From Nitrospirota bacterium (GTDB lineage: Bacteria; Nitrospirota; Nitrospiria; JACQBW01), in assembly GCA_016194305.1 (NCBI GenBank), contig JACQBW010000007.1:1-64000 (forward strand): DNA of 64,000 bases. The letters are read 5' to 3'. This document shows positions 37,643 through 46,305 of the stretch, in pieces (position 1 is the first letter of the stretch; each line of letters opens with the position of its first letter). Under the pieces are notes generated by a model that worked only from the letters and a program-made list of their open reading frames with translations, searched no databases and was not told the origin of the DNA. Position numbers and translations under genes: made by a program.

Positions 37643-38305
37643 TCAGCGTCTGTATCGGCGATCCATTTTGGCAATTTTGATTTGGGTGAGTATCTTTTCT
37701 ACAGATTCTTTGACAGAAGGCGAGGTTGAAATAGCCGATATCATCGCTATACCGTGTGCGCCGGCGAGCATCACATCTTGAACCTGTTCCAGACCTATTC
37801 CACCCAGCCCATAAACGGGAATATTGACTTTCTCGGCAATGGATTGAAAAAGGCTCAACCCCAAAGGAGCTCCCCATGACCGTTTTGAAGGTGTGTCATA
37901 AAGGGGGCCCAGGGTCGCAAAATCCGCCCCGTCACTTTCCGCAAAAAGTACCTCTTGAAGAGAATGGCAGGAAACCCCGATTATTTTTTTTGGACCCAGA
38001 ATTTTTCTGGCCGCCGATGGGGGAATGCCGTCGGATCGCAGATGAACACCATCCGCGCGGGATATAAGACAGACATCCGCACGGTCATTGATCATCAAAA
38101 GGGATTTATGTAACGTCCTCTCTCTGATGTCACATGCCAGAGAGAGAAATTCTCGTATAGGAAGGTCTTTTTCCCGGAGCTGAATTGATTGAACTCCTCC
38201 GGAAATTGCGGCCTCGATGACTTGAATTAATGGCCTGTTCAGCGTTTGATGTCGGTCCGTAATGAAATAGAGATCAAAATCCTGATGGACTCTACTCTTA
38301 TTCAA
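37643..38305 (-). CDS. thiE: Thiamin-phosphate synthase
   Basis: 220 aa. It joins HMP-PP with thiazole phosphate. The TIM-barrel blocks [70 protein letters not shown] and YGLGGI are present. The TTG start overlaps the thiG stop by 8 nt, so it is coupled. It is last in a thiS-thiG-thiE operon. Confidence 0.94.
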   Translation of the reverse strand: MNKSRVHQDFDLYFITDRHQTLNRPLIQVIEAAISGGVQSIQLREKDLPIREFLSLACDIRERTLHKSLLMINDRADVCLISRADGVHLRSDGIPPSAARKILGPKKIIGVSCHSLQEVLFAESDGADFATLGPLYDTPSKRSWGAPLGLSLFQSIAEKVNIPVYGLGGIGLEQVQDVMLAGAHGIAMISAISTSPSVKESVEKILTQIKIAKMDRRYRR

Positions 38306-39077
38306 TCATCCCTTCAATTGGACTGCTGGCCTGGGCATAAAGTTTCTTCGGCATCCTGCCGGCCCTGAAAGCGAGTCTTCCCGCTTTGACTGCAAAGTTC
38401 ATGGCTTCGGCCATCAAAATGGGTTCAGAAGCGGAAGCAATAGCGGTGTTCATCAAGACTGCGTCACAACCCAATTCCATGGCAATCGCCGCGTCGGAAG
38501 CCGTTCCGACTCCCGCATCCACAATGATTGGCACTTTGACCGTTTCCATGATAATCCGGATATTGTAGGGGTTTCGGATTCCCAGGCCCGATCCAATTGG
38601 CGCTGCAAGAGGCATGACTGCGGGACAGCCAATATCTTCGAGCTTCTTCGCCACAATCGGATCGTCATTGGTATAGGGGAAAACGATAAATCCTTCGGCA
38701 ACCAGAATCTTTGCCGCCTCCAAAAGCCCGACAGTATCCGGAAAGAGCGTCCGGGGATCTCCGATCACTTCCAGCTTAACCATATCCGAGATCCCAGCCG
38801 TTCGAGCCAGCCGTGCGGTCCTCACAGCTTCTTCTGCCGAATAACATCCTGCGGTATTCGGAAGAATTTTATAAACTTTAGGATTGATATAGTCCAATAA
38901 ATTTTCCTGATTCCTGTCGGTAATGTTAACCCGTCGAACAGCCACGGTGACGACATCTGCACCCGAGGCTTCGATCACCTTTTTGGTTATTTCAAAGTTT
39001 TTATATTTTCCTGTTCCCACCCAAAGCCTCGAACTAAAGTGGATTCCCGCAATCGTTAATTCTTCTTCTCGTCTCAT
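38298..39077 (-). CDS. thiG: Thiazole synthase
   Basis: 259 aa. It forms the thiazole ring from DXP, dehydroglycine and ThiS thiocarboxylate. Blocks are [32 protein letters not shown]-like [20 protein letters not shown], the Schiff-base Lys in MVKLEVIGD, and [20 protein letters not shown]. It starts inside the thiS stop (ATGA). No thiF, thiH or thiO is in view. Confidence 0.95.
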   Translation of the reverse strand: MRREEELTIAGIHFSSRLWVGTGKYKNFEITKKVIEASGADVVTVAVRRVNITDRNQENLLDYINPKVYKILPNTAGCYSAEEAVRTARLARTAGISDMVKLEVIGDPRTLFPDTVGLLEAAKILVAEGFIVFPYTNDDPIVAKKLEDIGCPAVMPLAAPIGSGLGIRNPYNIRIIMETVKVPIIVDAGVGTASDAAIAMELGCDAVLMNTAIASASEPILMAEAMNFAVKAGRLAFRAGRMPKKLYAQASSPIEGMIE

Positions 39078-39283
39078 GTTTCCTGTCCTCCGCCGACAAA
39101 GCTAATCACTTCTATTTTGTCACCATTCTTTAAAAAATGAGTATTAAATTCTTTTTTATCCAAGATTTGATAATTCACTTCTACCGCGACCCGGTCCACG
39201 ATCATGCCAAGTTCCAGCAGGAGCTGAAGTATATTCATCTCCCCCGAAAATTCCCATTGTTGTCCGTTTACCGCAACCTTCAT
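39074..39283 (-). CDS. thiS: Sulfur carrier protein ThiS with C-terminal extension
   Basis: 69 aa of beta-grasp fold ([43 protein letters not shown]). ThiS normally ends in Gly-Gly, which is adenylated and thiocarboxylated. Here GGG is followed by Gln-Glu-Thr before the stop. The extra codons coincide with the Shine-Dalgarno of thiG (GGAGGACAGGAAACATGA). Either the tail is trimmed or this carrier works differently. Confidence 0.9.
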   Translation of the reverse strand: MKVAVNGQQWEFSGEMNILQLLLELGMIVDRVAVEVNYQILDKKEFNTHFLKNGDKIEVISFVGGGQET

Positions 39284-39380
39284 CCGCCTCAGTCCGCGAC
39301 CCGCTCATTTGAATTATATGATGGCTTAAAGCAGGGAGTCAAATGAGATTGAAAAGGAGAAATTAGAATTCGGAGCGGGA

Positions 39381-39410
39381 TTGACTTGAAGGGGATTACT
39401 ACGCTACGAT
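39381..39410 (+). promoter_or_regulatory. Predicted promoter of the Thi4-type gene (leaderless transcript)
   Basis: TTGACT (39381-39386), an 18-nt spacer and TACGAT (39405-39410). The ATG of the gene is only 6 nt beyond the -10 box, at about the expected transcription start, and no Shine-Dalgarno sequence is present. Confidence 0.45.
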
Positions 39411-39416
39411 AACCTC

Positions 39417-40217
39417 ATGACCGATCCCTATCAGATCTCTCCGAACTATGAAAAAGAAATCACCCGCGCGATAGCAAAAGAGTTTTATCAACAGTTCGAC
39501 TCCCTGGTGGAATCTGACGTCATCGTGATTGGAGCGGGCCCCGCAGGCCTGGTCTGTGGCAAGGAACTGGCTTCCCGGGGACTGAAGGTTCTCCTGATTG
39601 AACAGTCCAATCACCTGGGTGGAGGCTTCTGGTCTGGCGGTTATTTGATGAACAAATCGACCGTGGCGGCCCCGGCTCATGAAATCCTCGAAAAAATCGG
39701 GGTTCCCTGCAAAAAAGTGACTCGGGACATGTACGTGGTCGATGCTCCTTATGCCTGTTCCAAGCTTATCGGAAGCGCATTTGACGCTGGGATCAAAGTC
39801 CTTAATCTAACGGTTCTCCGTGACCTCATTATTCGAGGGGAAAAGAATGTCGTGGAAGGAGTTGTCGTCAACTATGCTCCAGTCTACGCCATGCCACACG
39901 GTACCGCCCACGTCGATCCGATCGGACTTGAATGCAAAATCGTTGTCGACGCGACCGGACACGACGCGATTGCCGTGCAACTCCTCTCCAAGAGAGGACT
40001 CTGTCAAAACGTACCTGGAAACGGGGCGATGTGGGTTTCTCAATCAGAAGCCTTGGTTCTTGAGAAGACAGGTGAGATCTATCCCAATCTATTTTTAGTG
40101 GGATTATCGGTAGCGGCCGTTTACGGATCGCCCCGAATGGGGCCCGCCTTCGGTTCGATGTTGTTGTCCGGAAAGAAGGGGGCAGATCTGATCGCCAGAA
40201 AACTGAAGGTCAGCTGA
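39417..40217 (+). CDS. Thi4-type thiazole synthase, probably sulfide-dependent
   Basis: 266 aa. Its FAD/NAD Rossmann start (VIVIGAGPAGLVCGKELA), LIEQSNHLGGGFWSGGYL and the C-terminal GPAFGSMLLSGKKGADLI are those of Thi4/ribose-1,5-bisphosphate-type thiazole synthases. Yeast Thi4 sacrifices a Cys in its HGTQCC stretch; here the matching stretch is HGTAHVDP with His, as in archaeal enzymes that use free sulfide and turn over many times. It makes an adenylated thiazole from NAD and glycine. It is divergent from thiSGE, which codes for the other thiazole route. Confidence 0.9.
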   Translation: MTDPYQISPNYEKEITRAIAKEFYQQFDSLVESDVIVIGAGPAGLVCGKELASRGLKVLLIEQSNHLGGGFWSGGYLMNKSTVAAPAHEILEKIGVPCKKVTRDMYVVDAPYACSKLIGSAFDAGIKVLNLTVLRDLIIRGEKNVVEGVVVNYAPVYAMPHGTAHVDPIGLECKIVVDATGHDAIAVQLLSKRGLCQNVPGNGAMWVSQSEALVLEKTGEIYPNLFLVGLSVAAVYGSPRMGPAFGSMLLSGKKGADLIARKLKVS

Positions 40218-40234
40218 GAACCCGCTGCATTTCG

Positions 40235-42355
40235 TCACCGAAGCAGGGTAACGCGCATCCCGTTGGCAATCACCAGAAGCGAAACCCCCATATCTGCGGC
40301 AACCGCCATCCATAATGTTGATATTCCGAGAATGGCCAAGGCAAGAAAAAGCGCCTTGATCCCAATCGATAAAATGAGATTTTGCTGAATCAGCCTGAGC
40401 GTCTCTTTTCCCAACTTCACTGCAAACGCCAGTTTGAGGAGATTGCTGGACATCAGAACGACGTCCGCGGTTTCCATGGCGACATCAGCCCCCTTTTCTC
40501 CTATCGCAATCCCCACCGTAGCCGCGGCTAATGCAGGCGCGTCGTTGATTCCGTCCCCCACCATTGCCACACGATGGAATTTCTTTCTCAACTCGCCGAC
40601 TCGATCGGCCTTTTCATCCGGCAGCACTTCCGCCTGAAATTCGTCCAGACGAATCTTGGAGGCAATGATTGAAGCGTTAGTCTTGTTATCCCCCGTCATC
40701 ATGGATATCATTTCAACCCCTTCCTTTCGCAGTTTCGTGATTCCTTCGGCGGCATCCTGACGGAGTGTATCGGCCAGAGCAATGATGCCGATCACACCTT
40801 GCTCGCTTCCAATCAGAATAGTCGTATTTCCTTTCGACTCCAGAGGAATAAGGAAACTTTCGAGCTTGTCCGAACAGAGTTTTTTTTCCTCGAAAAACCG
40901 ATGATTGCCAATGGTCCATGAGAGTCCGGATACCGTTCCGGTCACTCCCATGCCGGACATCAATTGAAACTCTGATACGGGAAGAAGTGAGATTTTCTCT
41001 TGTTCCGCATACCGAACGATTGCCTCTCCCACCGGATGTTTCGATTCTTTCTCCAATGAAGCTGCAATCTGAAGAAGATCTCTCGCGGATCCCGAAAGGG
41101 GAATAATCTCCCTGACCTCAGCCACGCCTGTTGTCAGGGTTCCCGTTTTATCAAAGACAAAACTTTTGATTCGTCCCAATTCCTCCAGAAAAATCCCGCC
41201 CTTGATCAATATGCCATGTCGTGCCGCAGTGGACAACGCAGAAATTACGGTGACCGGAGTCGAAATGATCAAGGCACAAGGACAGGCAATCACAACCAGG
41301 ACCAGCGCCCTGTAAAACCAGATACTCCAGCTCCCATTTAAGAAAAACGGAGGGATCACAGCAATGAAGAATGCCAGCGTAATAATGATCGGCGTATAGT
41401 AACTTGAGAAGGTTTCAAAATATCTCTGGGAGGATGCTTTTCTTGACGCAGCCTCTTCAACCATATGAATAATCCTGGCCATCCTGCTTTCTTTCCAGGG
41501 ATGAGACACGGTCATTTCGATCGTTCCCTGTAAATTGAGGGTTCCAGCATAGACGGTGTCATTTTCTTTTTTATCAACCGGCAGGGATTCGCCGGTCATC
41601 GTAGCTTGATTGATACTGGAACGTCCCTTGATAATTAATCCGTCAAAGGGAATCTTTTCTCCCGGGCGCACAATCACGGTTTCACCCGCCTTGACCTGAT
41701 CCACATTAACAAGCCGTTGTGTCTCTCCCATCTGAACTCTCGCCTGCGTCGGCGTTGCATCGATGAGCTGGCGAATCGCGTGGCGGCTCTGATTTACACT
41801 GTAGGTCTCCAGCCATTGGGCAAATGAAAAGAGTATGACCACTGAAGCGGATTCCAGGTAATCTTTCAGGGCAACGGCACCCAAAACGGCGATCGTCATC
41901 AGGACGTTCATGTCCAGGATGCCCTGGCGCAATCCGAGGAAGCCTTTCCTGGCAATGGCGTAACCGCCAACCCCTATCGCCGCTAAATAAATCGGAATCG
42001 ACCAGTGCGAAGGAACAAGAAAAGAAAGGATCAACCCGGTCAGAGTCAGGACAAGGGCCCCGATCGTCAAAAGCAGGGGTCTGTTCAAAACCGGAATGGG
42101 CGGGAGATTCAGGAACAAATCAGATTTTTTAATGGAGTATCCGAGATTCTTGACTTCTTCTTCAATCTTTCGAATTTCACACTGCGAGGTTTGAAACCTG
42201 ACCGTCAATAGAGTCGTCATAAAATTCAGATCGGCCGCTTCAACACCGATGACATGACGGATCTGATTTTCTATTTTTAACCCGCAATCGGGACAATCCA
42301 TATCACCGATCGTGAATTGAACCGTCTCTGTTGGGCCAACATCCATGGGTTTCAT
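40235..42355 (-). CDS. Heavy-metal P1B-type ATPase, Zn/Cd/Pb exporter type
   Basis: 706 aa. An N-terminal HMA domain binds metal with CPDC at residues 21-24. Eight membrane helices follow, with the CPC transport motif (VIACPCALIIS) near 357, phosphorylation site DKTGTLT near 395, the SKHPVGEAI His-Pro motif near 435 and GDGINDAPAL near 590. The last helices carry ADMGVSLLVIANGMRVTLL, the Asp-x-Gly plus Asn pattern of the ZntA/CadA branch rather than copper pumps. It exports divalent soft metals from the cytoplasm. It is convergent with the Thi4-type gene. Confidence 0.93.
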   Translation of the reverse strand: MKPMDVGPTETVQFTIGDMDCPDCGLKIENQIRHVIGVEAADLNFMTTLLTVRFQTSQCEIRKIEEEVKNLGYSIKKSDLFLNLPPIPVLNRPLLLTIGALVLTLTGLILSFLVPSHWSIPIYLAAIGVGGYAIARKGFLGLRQGILDMNVLMTIAVLGAVALKDYLESASVVILFSFAQWLETYSVNQSRHAIRQLIDATPTQARVQMGETQRLVNVDQVKAGETVIVRPGEKIPFDGLIIKGRSSINQATMTGESLPVDKKENDTVYAGTLNLQGTIEMTVSHPWKESRMARIIHMVEEAASRKASSQRYFETFSSYYTPIIITLAFFIAVIPPFFLNGSWSIWFYRALVLVVIACPCALIISTPVTVISALSTAARHGILIKGGIFLEELGRIKSFVFDKTGTLTTGVAEVREIIPLSGSARDLLQIAASLEKESKHPVGEAIVRYAEQEKISLLPVSEFQLMSGMGVTGTVSGLSWTIGNHRFFEEKKLCSDKLESFLIPLESKGNTTILIGSEQGVIGIIALADTLRQDAAEGITKLRKEGVEMISMMTGDNKTNASIIASKIRLDEFQAEVLPDEKADRVGELRKKFHRVAMVGDGINDAPALAAATVGIAIGEKGADVAMETADVVLMSSNLLKLAFAVKLGKETLRLIQQNLILSIGIKALFLALAILGISTLWMAVAADMGVSLLVIANGMRVTLLR

Positions 42356-42413
42356 TTAATGATTATACTGGAGATGATCTTTGAGAAACAATATTTTAGC
42401 GAGTTTGATCCGA

Positions 42414-43499
42414 TTATTCCTTGACGAATTTGATGAGGGTTCCCCCGACTCTGATAATATCCCCCGCTTTGAGAAACTGGGTTTTTACCTGCTGCCCGTT
42501 AATAAAACTGCCGTTCGTACTTCCCAGATCGGTAAAGCGGTATCCCTGATCGGTCAATTCGATTGTGGCATGCTGCCTCGATATTTTTACGTCTCCCAGC
42601 ATCATGTCTGCTTTCATTCTCCCAATCGTTAATTGAGGCTTATTTAAAACAACTCTTCGTCCCATCTGCTCCCCGCCGACTAATTCCAGATACCATTTTG
42701 CTTTTGCCAATCGACCCGTTGAGAGCTCTTCACCCACCGGCGGTCCCACGTCGGGAGCAACAGCTGTTACAGAGGGAGGAGTCAAATCCAGCTCAAAATC
42801 GAGCTTTTCGGCCGTCATGAGTTTTGGCTTCTGTTTTTGAAAATATTCGACAATGCCTCCAGACACTTCCTCAGGGGTCAATCGGTTTAACAGTAACGGA
42901 GTTATCTTTGCATTATGGTATACCTCCATGGTCAACAGTGAGATATCCTGACTTAAGACATAGACCAGAAACTGGTTTCCGATATCGCATTCGTCCGGTT
43001 TTTGTTCTGGCTGAAAGAAATAGGATGCAATTCCTCTTCCGGATTTGAAATAAAAGAAGCTGACACCTCCCGGGGTGTGGAGAAGAATCATATTCTCCCC
43101 GGGATCATTCTGGATTGTCTCAATCTTTTTTTTCAGATCCTTTTCCTGAATGGACCCCTTATAAGCAGGCTTATTTTGGGAAGGGGTCAGCAGGCATTTG
43201 GCAAAGACGGGGTCCACGGCATAATATGAGAGCATCAGATCAGGGAGACCTTGAAGGAGATTGAAATAATCCCTTCCTCCCAGGGTCCGGAAGGTGTTCT
43301 CTTCGATATAGAACGCTCCCAGCGGACTCCCTTCCAACGCAACCAGATAGGTTGTTTTGGACTGGGACTCCCCCACCATCAAATCAATCCGCTCTTCCCT
43401 TTTTTCATGCAATTTCTTAAAAAGGGTGTTTACAAATGGGGTGCTGTACCTTTTTTTTTCGAAATAGGTTTTAATAACGGGAATGTGAATATCAAGCAT
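42414..43499 (-). CDS. FHA-domain protein with uncharacterised N-terminal region
   Basis: 361 aa. Residues ~265-358 form an FHA phosphothreonine-binding domain (LTIGRMKADMMLGDVKISRQHATIEL; GSTNGSFINGQQV). The first ~220 residues are a soluble alpha/beta region I do not recognise. A Pro-rich linker joins them. It begins 19 nt after the kinase stop and is probably co-transcribed with it, so it is a likely reader or substrate of that kinase. Confidence 0.9.
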   Translation of the reverse strand: MLDIHIPVIKTYFEKKRYSTPFVNTLFKKLHEKREERIDLMVGESQSKTTYLVALEGSPLGAFYIEENTFRTLGGRDYFNLLQGLPDLMLSYYAVDPVFAKCLLTPSQNKPAYKGSIQEKDLKKKIETIQNDPGENMILLHTPGGVSFFYFKSGRGIASYFFQPEQKPDECDIGNQFLVYVLSQDISLLTMEVYHNAKITPLLLNRLTPEEVSGGIVEYFQKQKPKLMTAEKLDFELDLTPPSVTAVAPDVGPPVGEELSTGRLAKAKWYLELVGGEQMGRRVVLNKPQLTIGRMKADMMLGDVKISRQHATIELTDQGYRFTDLGSTNGSFINGQQVKTQFLKAGDIIRVGGTLIKFVKE

Positions 43500-43518
43500 T
43501 TTAGGCTTTCTCTATCCG

Positions 43519-45594
43519 CTATACTTTAACGGGATCCAGGTGGATCTGACCGAGATCGTCGAGCATTTCCTTAGCTTTGGCATAACGGGAGGATTTATCC
43601 TTTTCAATAGATTTCATCACAATATTCACAAGGGAGTCCGGAATTTTTTCATTGAACTTTTTAGGAGATTCGGGAATCGTGTGAAGATGATGGTAATAAA
43701 TATCCCCTTCTGTATAGGGTGGCCGCCCGGTCAACAGGTGATAGAGCGTGCAACCCATTGCATAAAGATCTGTCTGGGCATCTACGTTCTTGCCCATAAT
43801 CTGTTCGGGGGACATATAATAGGGAGTTCCTTTCACAGAAGTTTTTTCACTCGCGCCTTCGTGGAGAAGTTTGGCTAAGCCAAAATCCATAATCTTGACT
43901 ACTTTGTCACGGGTCAACATGATATTCGCCGGCTTGATATCGCGATGGACCACGCTTTTCTCATGGGCATATTCCAATCCCAGTGCAAGCTGCCTGGCGA
44001 TGCCCACGACAACCGGAAGCGGCACGGTTCCTTTGACTTTTCCCAAAAGTTCTTTCAGGGTAATACCATCCAGAAATTCCATGGTGATATAATAATTGCT
44101 TCCTACTTTACCCGTATCGTAAATCGTGACGATATGGGTGTGATTGAGCGCGGCGGAGGTCCTGGCCTCCTGCATAAAACTTTCCAAAAATTGGGGATTA
44201 TCCTTGAAGGTGTCAGGCAGGATTTTATAGGCGACAATTCTCTTTAAGACCAGGTCTTCCGCCCGATAGACGATACCCATCCCTCCCCGTCCAAGTTCAT
44301 TGATAATCTTGTACCGGTTCGTAATGGTATGGGCCTCAGTCTCTTCGGGTGTGAGGTGCGAAGCTTTCTCAGCCCTTTCTTTTAATTGTACGAGCCGCGC
44401 GGGAACATCTTTGTAACTCAAATCTTCGGAGATGATTTTTTCATAGATTGAAATCGCTTCATTTAAATCCCCTATTTTTTCAGTCAATAAGGCCAAATTA
44501 TAAAAGGTTTCGAGATTCTCCCGCGTGACACCCTTTCGTTCTATCAGTTTCTGATATTTTTCGCGTGCCGGACCAAGCATTCCTTTCTGTTCAAAGAGAT
44601 TCCCCAAAATATGGGACACTTGATCGTAATTCTTGGATTGAGAAGTGACTTTTTGATACTGACTGATTGCCCGATCCGTATTCCCCAGTCTATGATAGAG
44701 GTCCCCGGCCTCGGAATGACCTCCCCCCTTTTCAAAACAGATTGCCGCTTTCTCCAACTCCCCGTTTTCTGCGTACAGTTTTGCAGCATCTTTAAATTTC
44801 TCGCCAGCCTCCAGACTGCGGGCCGTCAAAAGAGGCAATTTTGCTTTGGAATAGGCAAACGCGGACTGCTCATAGAGATGGGCTTTTTCCAGCAGGGGCC
44901 CGGCCGAAGCAAACTCTTTTGACTTCAGATAAAGATCTCCTGCTTTCGCTGAATATTCTTCTATTTTTCTTATTTTCTCAGGCGACCTTTCTTCTTTTTC
45001 GAGAACTTCCACGAATTTTTCGTAATGCGCAGCCGCTTTTAAAAAATCGCGCGTCTGAAAATACATTTCACCGGCCTTCAGGAAGAGACCCTCTTTCTCG
45101 TAGCATTTTGCGGCTTCCGCATAGACCTTTCCTTCTTCATAAATTCGTCCCGCTTCACGGAATTTTTCCATCTTGATATAAATCCGGGCCGCTTGTCCGT
45201 ATTCGTCTCCACGAATATACATCGCCACAGAGCGTTCATGTTCCCCGATTTCCTGCAACAAATCTCCTGCATCAATATATTTTCCATTTTTCGCGAATCG
45301 CTCCGCTCTTTTTATCACCGTTTTCCGATAAAGAGAACGGGGTAGAATTCGTAGAAGCCAGGCGACCAGAAACGAGTCCACAAACATCCGGGCCATCATT
45401 AAGGAGACCAGGAACGCCGAGAGAATGATCAATGACAGGACAAGATAAGATGGCGTATTTTGACTCACCTCATTCCAAAACAAATGTAACTGTCGCAGAA
45501 GGTCTTCTAGAAGATCCCGGAACTCCGGATATTTGGAAAGGAATTCTTGATAGGTGGTACTGATCTGCCTGAGGAACTCCTTTAGAAAAACCAT
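43519..45594 (-). CDS. TPR-containing serine/threonine protein kinase (PknB-like)
   Basis: 691 aa. A membrane segment near 50-75 (SYLVLSLIILSAFLVSLMMARM) is followed by about ten TPR-like repeats (~90-400) rich in YEKEGL and AGEMY-type helices, then a Hanks-type kinase (~425-690). The kinase has the glycine loop LGRGGMGIVYRAED, Lys in VAYKILP, HRDIKPANIM, DFGLAKLL and GTPYYMSPEQ, so it should be active. The kinase is at the C-terminus, the reverse of most bacterial receptors. It is flanked by two FHA genes on the same strand. Confidence 0.94.
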   Translation of the reverse strand: MVFLKEFLRQISTTYQEFLSKYPEFRDLLEDLLRQLHLFWNEVSQNTPSYLVLSLIILSAFLVSLMMARMFVDSFLVAWLLRILPRSLYRKTVIKRAERFAKNGKYIDAGDLLQEIGEHERSVAMYIRGDEYGQAARIYIKMEKFREAGRIYEEGKVYAEAAKCYEKEGLFLKAGEMYFQTRDFLKAAAHYEKFVEVLEKEERSPEKIRKIEEYSAKAGDLYLKSKEFASAGPLLEKAHLYEQSAFAYSKAKLPLLTARSLEAGEKFKDAAKLYAENGELEKAAICFEKGGGHSEAGDLYHRLGNTDRAISQYQKVTSQSKNYDQVSHILGNLFEQKGMLGPAREKYQKLIERKGVTRENLETFYNLALLTEKIGDLNEAISIYEKIISEDLSYKDVPARLVQLKERAEKASHLTPEETEAHTITNRYKIINELGRGGMGIVYRAEDLVLKRIVAYKILPDTFKDNPQFLESFMQEARTSAALNHTHIVTIYDTGKVGSNYYITMEFLDGITLKELLGKVKGTVPLPVVVGIARQLALGLEYAHEKSVVHRDIKPANIMLTRDKVVKIMDFGLAKLLHEGASEKTSVKGTPYYMSPEQIMGKNVDAQTDLYAMGCTLYHLLTGRPPYTEGDIYYHHLHTIPESPKKFNEKIPDSLVNIVMKSIEKDKSSRYAKAKEMLDDLGQIHLDPVKV

Positions 45595-45650
45595 TTGATA
45601 CCACCCCCATCAGCCTCCGCGGGCCAAAGGCATTTATTTTTCATTCGAAT

Positions 45651-46097
45651 TCAAACCTTGACCTGGAATTCCAGCACGGTCTGGCCGATCTGGATCTTAT
45701 CTCCATTTTTCAAAAAATCTTCCGCAAGCACAAACTGGTTCAAGAGGGTTCCGTTGGTGCTTTTCATATCTTTTATGACAAAAAAACTGTCATAAATCTC
45801 AATCAGACAATGTATTTTTGATACCCGGGAATCTTTGAGAGAAATGTCGGCACCACCCCTGCCGATACAAAATTGGCTCTTTCCGTTAAGAGGATGAATT
45901 TTTCCTTTGTCCTGGCCTTCAATCACTCTAAATGAAAGACTTTTCGCAGCTGGAACCACCCTGTTCTTACCTGAAATCGCTCTGACGACCTCGGTTCTGG
46001 ACCAAACGACTTGCATTTCGTCGGGTTGATGGCCTCCCCCAGTCAAGAGAATCGTTTGATCGTTTGCGTCACCGGCCGGTCGATTGGCTTCACCCAT
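45651..46097 (-). CDS. Small FHA-domain protein
   Basis: About 148 aa; the ATG at 46097 follows GGGGGG by a normal gap, while the upstream ATG at 46124 has no SD. Residues ~55-145 are an FHA domain ([54 protein letters not shown]). It is first in the FHA-kinase-FHA run, 56 bp before the kinase, and is expected to bind phosphothreonine made by it. Confidence 0.9.
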   Translation of the reverse strand: MGEANRPAGDANDQTILLTGGGHQPDEMQVVWSRTEVVRAISGKNRVVPAAKSLSFRVIEGQDKGKIHPLNGKSQFCIGRGGADISLKDSRVSKIHCLIEIYDSFFVIKDMKSTNGTLLNQFVLAEDFLKNGDKIQIGQTVLEFQVKV

Positions 46098-46179
46098 TCT
46101 GAATCCCCCCTTATGCTTCTTCATTGAAATTGAGAAATATCTTAAAGTCTAGCATATGAACGAAGTTTATCAAGCTGTA

Positions 46180-46208
46180 TTGATCCTCCAATCGAAACCA
46201 CCTATAAT
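46180..46208 (+). promoter_or_regulatory. Predicted sigma70 promoter of ppc
   Basis: TTGATC (46180-46185), a 17-nt spacer and a perfect TATAAT (46203-46208), 90-100 bp before the ppc start and in the right orientation. Confidence 0.65.
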
Positions 46209-46305
46209 AGGCTCCTATGTTAGAATCTCCTCCTAATGTCCTGCGTTTAAAGTTCGTCCCGATTCTATTGCTCAAGTCCTGCAGTTCGAGGGAGAGTTGA
46301 AAGAA

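Noticed and set aside
39284-39416. TPP riboswitch between thiS and the Thi4-type gene
   Set aside because: I looked on both strands for the CUGAGA and CCUGAUC-type conserved blocks and did not find them.
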